Shown in pieces: positions 7,215 to 12,721 of a stretch of 35,444 bases of DNA. Source of the DNA: a virus. The notes under the pieces are model-generated. The model searched no databases, was not told the DNA's origin, and saw only the letters and a program-made list of their open reading frames with translations. A program made the position numbers and the translations under genes. Every line of letters begins with the position of its first letter. Position 1 is the stretch's first letter. The DNA lies in IMG/VR virus record IMGVR_UViG_3300040946_000130, positions 1-35,444 of that record, one strand, 5' to 3'.

Positions 7215-7613
7215 CTACTTTCCCGTAAGCGCTGGCAGCTGGGCCAGCGTGGTTTGAATGGTGGAAATCGCGGCCGCAAGGTCAGCGGGCTCGACGGCAG
7301 TCGGGTTCGCTACGACGGCTTTTTCCCAGGTATCGAACTCGGGCTGCGCGATGGTGAGCGCCTTCTGGATCGCCGAAACCGCGGCATGAATGCCTGGGTT
7401 CGCGACCCCCGGACATTTGGTCAGCGCAGGCTGGGCCGCGCAGTCGACCTGGTCCTGCTCGTAACCCACAACCACGGCGTGACCGGTGGAGATCACGGAA
7501 CCGACCGTGGCGATCTGCACGTTCGGCGCCCAGGCTGGGAGCGGGGCGTTCACGGACTTGCAGGCTATGAGTGGCAAGGCAAGCCAGATTGAGAGCAGGG
7601 CAAGTCGTTTCAC
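7215..7613 (-). CDS. Lipoprotein in the lysis cluster
   Basis: 132 residues from GTG at 7611-7613, overlapping the upstream stop as GTGA, with GGAGGA upstream. The N-terminus MKRLALLSIWLALPLIAC is a lipoprotein signal with lipobox LIAC, lipidated Cys at residue 18. The mature part contains a CAAQPALTKC segment and a helical C-terminal half (HAAVSAIQKALTIAQPEFDT). It sits between the holin-like gene and a hydrophobic protein, so an outer-membrane lysis role is possible, but it is longer and less Pro-rich than typical Rz1 proteins. A superinfection-exclusion lipoprotein is the main alternative. Confidence 0.65.
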   Translation of the reverse strand: MKRLALLSIWLALPLIACKSVNAPLPAWAPNVQIATVGSVISTGHAVVVGYEQDQVDCAAQPALTKCPGVANPGIHAAVSAIQKALTIAQPEFDTWEKAVVANPTAVEPADLAAAISTIQTTLAQLPALTGK

Positions 7614-7924
7614 GGCGTTCCTCCTTGGCTGATGGGTGGCTGAGCTGCCACGGGTGCAGGACCGGGCGGTCCGACAGTGGCGACGGTCGAAGCGCCCGGG
7701 GACGGTTGGCTAGGAACGGAGACCGAGAGCGCGCCGTCCTTGTGGCCATTGATGTAGCCGTAGGCGCCGGAGATCAAACTGGTGCCAGCGGTTGTGATTG
7801 CCATCAGCACACCGAGCATCACGGTCGTCGTGCTGCCGTTGATCTTGAGAAGCACCGCGAGGAGCAGGATGCAGCCCAGCACCATAAACAAGAACGCCCA
7901 GAACGGGTTCGGTAGGTCTTTCAT
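7610..7924 (-). CDS. Holin-like two-helix membrane protein
   Basis: 104 residues from ATG at 7922-7924, with AAGGAAA upstream. Two membrane helices are visible at about residues 8-28 (WAFLFMVLGCILLLAVLLK) and 34-58 (TVMLGVLMAITTAGTSLISG), followed by a polar Ser/Pro/Ala-rich tail. Size, topology and position downstream of the endolysin fit a holin, which would permeabilise the inner membrane and release the endolysin. No specific holin family is recognised. Confidence 0.6.
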   Translation of the reverse strand: MKDLPNPFWAFLFMVLGCILLLAVLLKINGSTTTVMLGVLMAITTAGTSLISGAYGYINGHKDGALSVSVPSQPSPGASTVATVGPPGPAPVAAQPPISQGGTP

Positions 7925-7933
7925 GGTTTCCTT

Positions 7934-8026
7934 TCAGAGCATACGCTTCCGGTCGACGTAGAGCAGAATAAAAAAAAGCACCCAGAGACCAACAAAAAGC
8001 CCGAAACCGATCTCGACGTCGCTCAT
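7934..8026 (-). CDS. 30-residue single-span membrane peptide
   Basis: Starts at ATG 8024-8026, which overlaps the endolysin stop as ATGA, and ends nine bases before the holin-like gene. After a short acidic N-terminus (MSDVEIG) there is one membrane span (FGLFVGLWVLFFILLYV) and a basic end (DRKRML), giving a clear inside-positive topology. The coupling and clean membrane design argue that it is real despite its size. It could be an antiholin or accessory to the holin-like protein; this is inferred from position. Confidence 0.55.
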   Translation of the reverse strand: MSDVEIGFGLFVGLWVLFFILLYVDRKRML

Positions 8027-8523
8027 TTCCGCGCTCTCGCGACCCAGGCGGCCACGTGGGGCCCGCCGAGCGAAGTATAGAACGCGACGCGCAAGGACTT
8101 GAATGTGCCGACCAGGTCTACCAGGTTGCAGGCCCGCGCCGCGGCCACCGTGAGTGGACCCCAAGTCTCGTCAACCTCGAGATGCGCGCCCAGCGCATTA
8201 CAGGCCTGCTGCAGGAGTCGGACGCCCTCGCCACCGCTGTTGACCTCGGCATCCATCACCCGCATCGCGATCGGATCCTCGAGCTGCTGGATCCAGCCGT
8301 TCCAATACGTTTTTTGGTAGAACGCCTGAACCGCCGGCGCGCGATGGTTGACGGGAATGGCAAAGACCTCCTCGAAGTCGACCGGGAACGCCTCGCTATT
8401 GATCCCGGAGATGACCAGCGCCTGGGGATCGGTTTTCGTCGGATCGGGCTCGGTCTGGTACCGGGGCGGCGTATAGTCCTCGTTCCCCAGCACAAAGGCG
8501 TAACAGGTCGCGAAATCAGCCAC
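8023..8523 (-). CDS. Endolysin, GH108-type N-acetylmuramidase
   Basis: Cleaves peptidoglycan at lysis. 166 residues from GTG at 8521-8523; GGAAAGGAAGG lies upstream, and the length matches this lysozyme family. The N-terminus has FVLGNEDY, the place of the catalytic Glu (E15) in the usual FVLxxEGG motif. The GH108 core follows: DPQALVISG, EVFAIP, a YW in KTYWNGW, and DAEVNSGGEGVRLLQQACN, ending with a peptidoglycan-binding-like stretch, DETWGPLTVAAARA. The GG after the Glu is replaced by DY, a mild deviation. There is no signal peptide, so release should depend on the holin. It overlaps the upstream gene by 8 bases and the downstream peptide by 4. Confidence 0.8.
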   Translation of the reverse strand: MADFATCYAFVLGNEDYTPPRYQTEPDPTKTDPQALVISGINSEAFPVDFEEVFAIPVNHRAPAVQAFYQKTYWNGWIQQLEDPIAMRVMDAEVNSGGEGVRLLQQACNALGAHLEVDETWGPLTVAAARACNLVDLVGTFKSLRVAFYTSLGGPHVAAWVARARK

Positions 8524-8728
8524 GGGCGGCCTTCCTTTCCAGATCCCGGCAAGCCTGGCACCGGCTGCGATCGTGCCCGTCGGCCCGATGGCGCTCGAGG
8601 GCGTGCAGGAGAGAGCTACGGTCGGAACGTAGCCGGAGACCGTCGACGATGTCGCCATAGACGCGCGGCCGGGCGCCGATGCGGCCAGCGGGCCGGGGGG
8701 TTCCAAGAGAAAGCGTCTTCAATCCCAC
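8516..8728 (-). CDS. Small protein ending in His/Cys pair motif
   Basis: About 70 residues. The best starts are GTG at 8726-8728 or TTG at 8720-8722, both overlapping the end of the preceding 51-residue gene; I chose GTG because of the G-rich stretch upstream. The C-terminus contains HALERHRADGHDRSRCQACRD, a His/Cys array able to bind zinc. It overlaps the endolysin start by 8 bases. The first half (SLGTPRPAGRIGARPRVYGD) has no recognisable features. The call rests on coupling and the metal-ligand motif. Confidence 0.45.
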   Translation of the reverse strand: MGLKTLSLGTPRPAGRIGARPRVYGDIVDGLRLRSDRSSLLHALERHRADGHDRSRCQACRDLERKAARG

Positions 8729-8874
8729 ATGGACCCCCGCGCCAGGTGTGGCCCAAGTTCCTCCCTGCAGGCGTCGCATTGCCGGTCGGCGCTGGCAGCG
8801 TATCGGACATTGTGCACAGGACACCGGCCGTGACAAAACCGCCAGATCGAGCGAAGGGCGTTCCAGAGCTTCAT
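8719..8874 (-). CDS. 51-residue Cys/His-rich protein
   Basis: Starts at ATG 8872-8874, overlapping the upstream stop as ATGA, and runs to TGA at 8719-8721. The product begins MKLWNALRSIWRFCHGRCP and continues with VHN and a second pair CDACREELG. The Cx3C/H and CxxC groups suggest a small zinc finger. Coupling on both sides and the metal-ligand spacing make it more convincing than the longer frames that overlap it on either strand. Function is not recognised. Confidence 0.55.
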   Translation of the reverse strand: MKLWNALRSIWRFCHGRCPVHNVRYAASADRQCDACREELGPHLARGSMWD

Positions 8875-9092
8875 GGTGCCGGCGCCTTTCCGGCCAGCCG
8901 GGCGCGCCGGTTGGCCTCCCTGCTACGACGGTCCTCCCGGCATTTCTCGCAGAGAGTGGGCTTACGCTTGCCCTTCTGGGGAGCGATGGAATTCAGACCG
9001 CAGTCCCGGCAAAGACCCTGCTTCACCAGTTTCTTACGCCTGGCCAGGAGCGACTTCTGAACGGCCGCGCGTAGTTCCTCTTTCGTAGCCAT
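8871..9092 (-). CDS. Small basic zinc-finger protein, first leftward gene of the left arm
   Basis: 73 residues from ATG at 9090-9092. CRDCG at residues 28-32 and CEKCRED near residue 48 form a CxxC-x16-CxxC finger, flanked by strongly basic segments (LLARRKKLVKQ and RRSREANRRARLAGK). That pattern suits nucleic-acid binding. It is the first gene leftward from the divergent control region. A TATACT hexamer ends only eight bases before the ATG, so the transcript may be nearly leaderless. As promoter-proximal gene it could be an early or late regulator; this is inference. Confidence 0.6.
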   Translation of the reverse strand: MATKEELRAAVQKSLLARRKKLVKQGLCRDCGLNSIAPQKGKRKPTLCEKCREDRRSREANRRARLAGKAPAP

Positions 9093-9202
9093 GGCGTGGA
9101 GTATACCTCAAAAGAGGCATTACTGTGGATAAATATGTGGAAATCTGTCCTTGCAATTAATGTGGAAAGCCGGTACCGTGGTTGTGGAAAGGGGAACCAA
9201 CC
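9093..9202. promoter_or_regulatory. Divergent control region with four DnaA-box-like octamers
   Basis: This 110-base gap separates leftward and rightward genes. TGTGGATAA at 9124-9132 reads TTATCCACA on the minus strand, a perfect consensus DnaA box. TGTGGAAA (minus TTTCCACA) follows at 9136-9143, 9161-9168 and 9183-9190. A leftward -10 candidate, TATACT, occupies 9105-9100, with the first box over the -35 position and an inverted repeat CCTC-AAAA-GAGG at 9106-9117 between them. A rightward promoter candidate has TTGCAA at 9151-9156, a 17-base spacer and TACCGT at 9174-9179. The region could be a transcription switch, a DnaA-responsive element or part of an origin. Confidence 0.6.
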
Positions 9203-9421
9203 ATGAGCAGCATGCAAATCTTCGAAGCCAACAAGGGCACGCGGAATGAAGCCGAGGCCACGGCCACGGTGCTCGAAGCCGCCCGGGGGCACCTCATGGA
9301 ACACGAATACACAACCATCGAAGAGGCCTGCGCTGAAATCCAGGCAGCCGTTTTTTTAGCTAACCTTTCCCTGCTCGTATTCCCCGAGCGGGAAACCCGG
9401 ATCCGGAGAGAGGCACTATGA
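9203..9421 (+). CDS. Small early protein of unknown function
   Basis: 72 residues from ATG at 9203-9205 with GGAAAGGGG upstream; a TTG seven codons earlier is not needed. The protein is acidic and mostly helical (ATATVLEAARGHLMEHEYTT, then EEACAEIQAAVFLANLSLL). No domain is recognised. It is the first gene of the rightward early operon, a place where phages often carry host-takeover or counter-defence genes. Its stop overlaps the next start as ATGA. Confidence 0.6.
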   Translation: MSSMQIFEANKGTRNEAEATATVLEAARGHLMEHEYTTIEEACAEIQAAVFLANLSLLVFPERETRIRREAL

Positions 9422-9624
9422 AAATCGCTCTTATTTCGCTCGCCATCGGGTACGCGGCCTTTGTTTGGTTCGTGATCCACATCGCCATCAAAAAACATGC
9501 ATTTGAACTGGAGCGCCAGCGCCGGGCCCGCGAGCACGCTGCCATCGAAGAGAAATACATGACGCCGCGGATGACTGATGCCGAGATCGCCGAAATGCAC
9601 GCATCGCGCTGGATGGGGGACTGA
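9418..9624 (+). CDS. Small single-span membrane protein
   Basis: 68 residues from ATG at 9418-9420. The first 24 residues (KIALISLAIGYAAFVWFVIH and on) form a membrane span or uncleaved signal anchor, followed by a basic and then mixed-charge helix (KKHAFELERQRRAREHAAIE), placing the long tail in the cytoplasm by the positive-inside rule. It overlaps the previous gene by four bases. An early membrane protein might alter the envelope or exclude other phages; no family is recognised. Confidence 0.6.
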   Translation: MKIALISLAIGYAAFVWFVIHIAIKKHAFELERQRRAREHAAIEEKYMTPRMTDAEIAEMHASRWMGD

Positions 9625-9627
9625 ATA

Positions 9628-9921
9628 ATGACAAAATCCGAACTCATTGCAACCATCCGTAAACTGGTCGCCGACCGCCGGGCATGGTGGTCAGGGCTCA
9701 GCGTCGCCGACCGCAGGGCATGGTGGTCAGGGCTCAGCTACGCCGACCGCTGGGCATTGTGGTCAGGGCTCAGCGACGCCGACCGCTGGGCATTGTGGTC
9801 AGGGCTCAGCGACGCCGACCGCAGGGCATGGTGGTCAGGGCTCAGCGACGCCGAGCTTGAAGATTTTCCGGTATCGGTACTGGAGTCAATCAAAAAGGAT
9901 TTAGAAAGCAGGAGTATTTGA
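9628..9921 (+). CDS. Protein built of five 12-residue Trp-rich repeats
   Basis: 97 residues from ATG at 9628-9630. After a helical N-terminus (TKSELIATIRKLV), residues 14-73 are five tandem copies of a 12-residue unit approximating V/D-ADRRAWWSGLS, encoded by five exact-length 36-bp DNA repeats at 9667-9846. Copies differ at the first residue (V, V, Y, D, D) and at RA versus WA and WW versus LW. A sixth unit begins (DAE) and then degenerates into a unique acidic C-terminus. The spacing of Ala, Trp and Leu suggests an amphipathic helical array. No family is recognised. Copy number could vary by slippage. Confidence 0.65.
   Translation: MTKSELIATIRKLVADRRAWWSGLSVADRRAWWSGLSYADRWALWSGLSDADRWALWSGLSDADRRAWWSGLSDAELEDFPVSVLESIKKDLESRSI
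9667..9846 (+). repeat. Five tandem 36-bp repeats
   Basis: Units begin at 9667, 9703, 9739, 9775 and 9811. The core GGTCAGGGCTCAGC is identical in all five, and the few differences lie in the first third of the unit and the GGCATGG/GGCATTG position. The unit is a multiple of three, so gain or loss of copies keeps the reading frame. There are no spacers, so it is not a CRISPR array. Confidence 0.95.
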
Positions 9922-10599
9922 ATGGCGCCCTGGACCCTTCCCGTCAAAGCATCCATCGAAATCGAGCCGGTGCCGTCCGGCTCCCACATTGCCGTCTGCG
10001 ACATGATCGTCTGGCTCGGCATTCAGGCCGGATCGGGCAAATTCCCGAACCCGAGGCCGAAAGTGTACCTGCGCTTTCAGCTGCCGAACGAACGGTACGA
10101 GTTCGAAAAGGACGGCAAAAAGCTGACCGGCCCGCGCGTCATCGGCCAGGATTACACCGCGTCGATGAGCGAAAAGGCGAACCTGCGACACTTGCTCGCC
10201 TCCTGGCGCGGCCGGGACTTTTCCGATGATGAGGCCGTCAAGTTCGATATCGGAACCGCCATCGGTCGCCCGTGCATGCTGATGGTCATGCACACGAAAA
10301 AAAAGAAGCGAACCTACGCAAACATTTCCGGCATCGGGCCGCTCCCGAAGGGGATCGACCCAAAGACCATCATCTGCGAGGGCACGCCGCTCCTCTACAG
10401 CCCAGAGAACACTTCCACCTACCAGTTGCTGCCAGGATGGCTCCGAAACAAGATCGACGATCAGATCCTCGAGGAGCCAGCGCCCGAAGAGGGCAAGCCC
10501 GAGCCACCGCCCCGCGGCGACGCCTGGGACGGCAGTGAACCGCCAAACAATGATGGCCTCGATTCAACCATGATCACGGATGACGACATCCCGTTTTGA
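9922..10599 (+). CDS. Single-stranded DNA-binding-like protein with DDDIPF tail
   Basis: 225 residues from ATG at 9922-9924, immediately after the repeat-protein stop. Residues about 8-165 look like a beta-rich OB-fold-type core, with phrases such as PRPKVYLRFQLPNERYEF, FDIGTAIGRPCMLMVMH and TYANISGIGPLPKG that recur in phage ssDNA-binding-like proteins. Residues 180-219 are an acidic, Pro-rich linker, and the last six are DDDIPF, the interaction tip of bacterial SSB proteins that recruits replication and repair partners. The core is not a standard bacterial SSB, so it may be a separate phage family that converged on or borrowed the tail. It should protect single strands at the origin encoded nearby. 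Confidence 0.75.
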   Translation: MAPWTLPVKASIEIEPVPSGSHIAVCDMIVWLGIQAGSGKFPNPRPKVYLRFQLPNERYEFEKDGKKLTGPRVIGQDYTASMSEKANLRHLLASWRGRDFSDDEAVKFDIGTAIGRPCMLMVMHTKKKKRTYANISGIGPLPKGIDPKTIICEGTPLLYSPENTSTYQLLPGWLRNKIDDQILEEPAPEEGKPEPPPRGDAWDGSEPPNNDGLDSTMITDDDIPF

Positions 10600-10607
10600 G
10601 GATCAAA

Positions 10608-11021
10608 ATGATCGACAAAGACAAAGCTGCAGCGTTATTCGCCGACGGTGCGAGCACCGCCGCGGTCGCCCGAGCGTTGGGCATCAGCGAGTACAAAGCT
10701 AAAAAACTGAAGCCAGAGACCAGCCAGCCAGAGACCAGCCAGGAAGAGCCGGAAGCCGTGGCCCCGGACACGGCTGAGGGCCTGGTGTGGCCGATCGCGC
10801 TCGAGGTTCCCCGCGGAAATCTCGACAGGTTAATCGAAACGCTGGACCCCGAGGATCTCCAGAACGCCGTGATGCAAATGGAGGGTCCCGACAAGGCCCA
10901 GATCCTTACCTTCGTGCTGCAAAACCGCATCTGGAAGCTGAGCGAAGCGACGGCCCAGACGGATTCCGAACCGAGGACCCATGAGACGCAAAAAAGTGTT
11001 GCTGCTCGTCGACCAGGATGA
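10608..11021 (+). CDS. Helix-turn-helix protein
   Basis: 137 residues from ATG at 10608-10610, with GAGGA upstream; a TTG four codons earlier overlaps the SSB stop and is less likely. Residues 5-30 read AALFADGASTAAVARALGIS and continue EYKAKKLK, a typical HTH of the resolvase or transposase type. A linker with a short direct repeat (KPETSQ/QPETSQ) follows, then a folded region (GNLDRLIETLDPEDLQNAVM, then KAQILTFVLQNRIWKLSE). It could regulate early transcription. Its end overlaps the receiver gene by 41 bases. Confidence 0.6.
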   Translation: MIDKDKAAALFADGASTAAVARALGISEYKAKKLKPETSQPETSQEEPEAVAPDTAEGLVWPIALEVPRGNLDRLIETLDPEDLQNAVMQMEGPDKAQILTFVLQNRIWKLSEATAQTDSEPRTHETQKSVAARRPG

Positions 11022-11403
11022 GAACGCCCTCTCCATTTTGAAGTTCCTTCTCGAAACCAACGGATACCGCGTGCTCGCAGCCACCGGCGGTAAAGAGGCG
11101 ATCGCCATGTTCGCCGCGACGCCGGTGGTCGACATGGTCCTGGCCGCGGCCTTTATGAATCCCATGAACGGCGAACGCCTGGTGGCGCGCCTCAAGCAAA
11201 TGCAGGCCTACGTGCCGATGGCCATCATGAGGGAGACAGGAGACAAGCCCAGCGATGACTTCGTCGCCGATCGCTGGATTTCCCGCTCGACCGCGCCGGC
11301 GGTGCTCCTAGACCTCGCCAAAGTAATGTGCGCGCGCAAGCGGGGGCCGCGCAAGGGAGCCTGGCGAGAGATTACGGCCTGGATTTCCTTGGTTTCCACA
11401 TAA
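10981..11403 (+). CDS. CheY-like receiver domain lacking the phospho-acceptor Asp
   Basis: 140 residues from ATG at 10981-10983 with GAGGACCC upstream. The fold is clear: beta1 KKVLLLVDQDE, helix NALSILKFLLETNGYRVLAA, beta3 VVDMVLAAAFMNPMNGERL and beta4 YVPMAIM. However, the usual DD pair in beta1 is D11-Q12, the phospho-acceptor at the end of beta3 is Ala56, the switch Thr/Ser position is Arg or Glu, and the conserved Lys is replaced near Arg102. It therefore cannot be phosphorylated in the usual way. A basic tail (ARKRGPRKGAW) follows. Such pseudo-receivers can bind kinases or other receivers constitutively. It sits directly before the replication initiator. Confidence 0.75.
   Translation: MRRKKVLLLVDQDENALSILKFLLETNGYRVLAATGGKEAIAMFAATPVVDMVLAAAFMNPMNGERLVARLKQMQAYVPMAIMRETGDKPSDDFVADRWISRSTAPAVLLDLAKVMCARKRGPRKGAWREITAWISLVST
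11393..11400 (+). promoter_or_regulatory. TTTCCACA octamer upstream of the initiator
   Basis: A copy of the octamer seen in the divergent control region, ending four bases before the end of the receiver gene and reading in the direction of the initiator gene. It differs from the DnaA-box consensus TTWTNCACA only in the first base of the nonamer (GTTTCCACA). Confidence 0.5.
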
Positions 11404-11412
11404 GGCTGTGAA

Positions 11413-11463
11413 TTGCACCGATCTATTTCCTTGACTATGTAACGCTCCACCGTTACGGTAACG
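11413..11463 (+). promoter_or_regulatory. Initiator promoter with overlapping GTAACG operator sites
   Basis: TTGCAC at 11413-11418, a 17-base spacer and TATGTA at 11436-11441 form a promoter candidate. Overlapping and following it are GTAACG at 11439-11444, CGTTAC at 11451-11456 and GTAACG at 11458-11463; the last two make a 15-base perfect inverted repeat with a single central base (11450-11464) ending two bases before the ATG. The same hexamer recurs inside the initiator gene, so the initiator may bind here and limit its own synthesis. Confidence 0.55.
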
Positions 11464-11466
11464 GCC

Positions 11467-12321
11467 ATGTACAACAAAATCTTCACCAAGATCCTCGACT
11501 CAAGCGTTTGGCTGGAATCGACGCCCACGCGCATCGTCTGGATCACACTGCTGGCAGCAATGGATGAGGTAGGGTTTTGTCCATTCGCAGCTGTGGGCAA
11601 CGTTGCGTCCCGTGCGCGCGTAACCGCTGAAGAGGCGCGAGACGCCATCGCTACACTCGAAAGCCCCGATACCGCCGCCCCCCACCAGGAACACGAAGGC
11701 CGACGGATCGAACGTGTTCCTGGTGGGTGGATCGTCATCAACGCCAAAAAGTACCGAGACATTGTGACCAGAGCCCAAGCCCAGGAGACGACGCGCCAAA
11801 GAGTGAGTCGTTTTCGGGAGAAAAAGCGTCTCGCTGGTAACGGTGGTGTAACGCAAGGTAACGCTGTGACGACCGTGACGGTGGAAAAGCCGTCCGGTAA
11901 CGCTGTCGGTAACGCTCCTGTAACCCCATCAGAAGCAGAGGCAGTTACAGAAGCAAAAACAGAGGGGGAACGCCCCCCTTCCCCCCAGCCAAACCCGGCC
12001 TCTGACCCCGACGACTTCAACCAAGACCCCGAGGCTAATATCCCTGAGGGAATGGCGATCCTGCAGTACGCTGGCTTCGTGCTTCAGCAGGCCAGCATTC
12101 CGGCTGGCTACGCCCTCAAGGTCAAAACCGGCGACACGATCGAGATGCTGGCCAAAGATGAGGGCTGCACACTCGCTGTTGCAACGAAGCGCCTGCTGGA
12201 CCGCATGCGCAACGCGGGCCCGCAAAAGTGGAATTTTTGGTTGCAGGACGGAGGATGGAAGCAAGATGCTGGCATGGACGCGACCGAAAGAGCTTTTCTC
12301 TACGGAGTTCCCGATGACTGA
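11467..12321 (+). CDS. Replication initiator (lambda O-like role)
   Basis: 284 residues from ATG at 11467-11469. Residues 1-110 (MYNKIFTKILDSSVWLESTP, then TRIVWITLLAAMDEVGFCPF, VASRARVTAEEARDAI and the wing-like GRRIERVPGGWIVIN) match the winged-helix N-terminus of phage replication proteins of the O/DnaT-related type. Residues 124-165 are a low-complexity linker (GNGGVTQGNAV, SGNAVGNAPV) whose DNA holds the iteron-like repeats. The C-terminal part (residues 195-284) includes AKDEGCTLAVATKRLLDRMR and WNFWLQDGGW and may contact the loader encoded next. Like lambda O, the origin appears to lie within the gene. It overlaps the next gene by eight bases. Confidence 0.75.
   Translation: MYNKIFTKILDSSVWLESTPTRIVWITLLAAMDEVGFCPFAAVGNVASRARVTAEEARDAIATLESPDTAAPHQEHEGRRIERVPGGWIVINAKKYRDIVTRAQAQETTRQRVSRFREKKRLAGNGGVTQGNAVTTVTVEKPSGNAVGNAPVTPSEAEAVTEAKTEGERPPSPQPNPASDPDDFNQDPEANIPEGMAILQYAGFVLQQASIPAGYALKVKTGDTIEMLAKDEGCTLAVATKRLLDRMRNAGPQKWNFWLQDGGWKQDAGMDATERAFLYGVPDD
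11837..11926 (+). repeat. Iteron-like GTAACG(C) repeats, probable replication origin
   Basis: Direct repeats GTAACG, mostly GTAACGC, start at 11837, 11848, 11858, 11897 and 11909, with GTAACCC at 11920. Neighbouring copies are 10-12 bases apart, about one helical turn, in two groups of three. The 33-base interval between groups holds two degenerate copies, GTGACG at 11866 and 11875. All copies face the same way. The A-rich stretch from about 11930 to 11965 (AGAAGCAGAGGCAG and on) could be the unwinding side. Same-facing, phased repeats within an initiator gene parallel lambda ori in gene O. Confidence 0.65.
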
Positions 12322-12721
12322 AAAACAGTTGCTCGCGATTTATAAGAGAGCCTGCGCCGCGGCTGGACGCCGTGAAGATCCGCTCGCCAGCCCCGCCTGG
12401 CAGGACGTCCTGCAGGCCTTCTCGAGGGATGAGGTAACCGCGGCCCTGTCCACCTGGTGGAACGATACAGAGGCCACCCAGGGCAGCCTGATCCCCCGAG
12501 GAGCGACCATGCCCAGGCCTGCCGACCTCAAGGCCCGGATCATGAGGGCGCGCAGAGAGGCCTACCAGAACAGCGCCCAGGCCCATGCCGATCGGGAACG
12601 AATCGAGGAGTTCTGGCGCATCGCCGATGAGCGCGGCTTTACAGAGCAGGAGATCCGCGAGAGGTGGCCGTCCTACGTGGGCACCAGGCCGAAACCCAGG
12701 GATGAGGAGAATGCAGCATGA
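12314..12721 (+). CDS. Putative replicative helicase loader
   Basis: 135 residues from ATG at 12314-12316, overlapping the initiator end by eight bases. The N-terminus MTEKQLLAIYKRACAAAG is followed by AWQDVLQAFSRDEVTAALST, a WW pair, and RPADLKARIMRARREA. The order (helical hairpin, aromatic pair, then P-x-P-A-D-L) resembles loader/inhibitor proteins of the G40P type and other small phage loaders. The charged C-terminus (EEFWRIADERGFTEQEIRER) would contact DnaB-type helicase. No helicase gene is seen in the window, so the host helicase would be recruited. The call is mainly by position beside the initiator. Confidence 0.5.
   Translation: MTEKQLLAIYKRACAAAGRREDPLASPAWQDVLQAFSRDEVTAALSTWWNDTEATQGSLIPRGATMPRPADLKARIMRARREAYQNSAQAHADRERIEEFWRIADERGFTEQEIRERWPSYVGTRPKPRDEENAA

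Noticed and set aside
8056-9060. Plus-strand open frame of 334 codons opposite the endolysin and small genes
   Set aside because: It runs antisense to a recognisable endolysin and coupled small genes and has no domain; its Arg/Gly/Pro-rich content is typical of GC-rich shadow frames.
9667-9846. Regular 36-bp repeats that could look like a CRISPR array
   Set aside because: The repeats are contiguous with no spacers and lie inside a coding frame.
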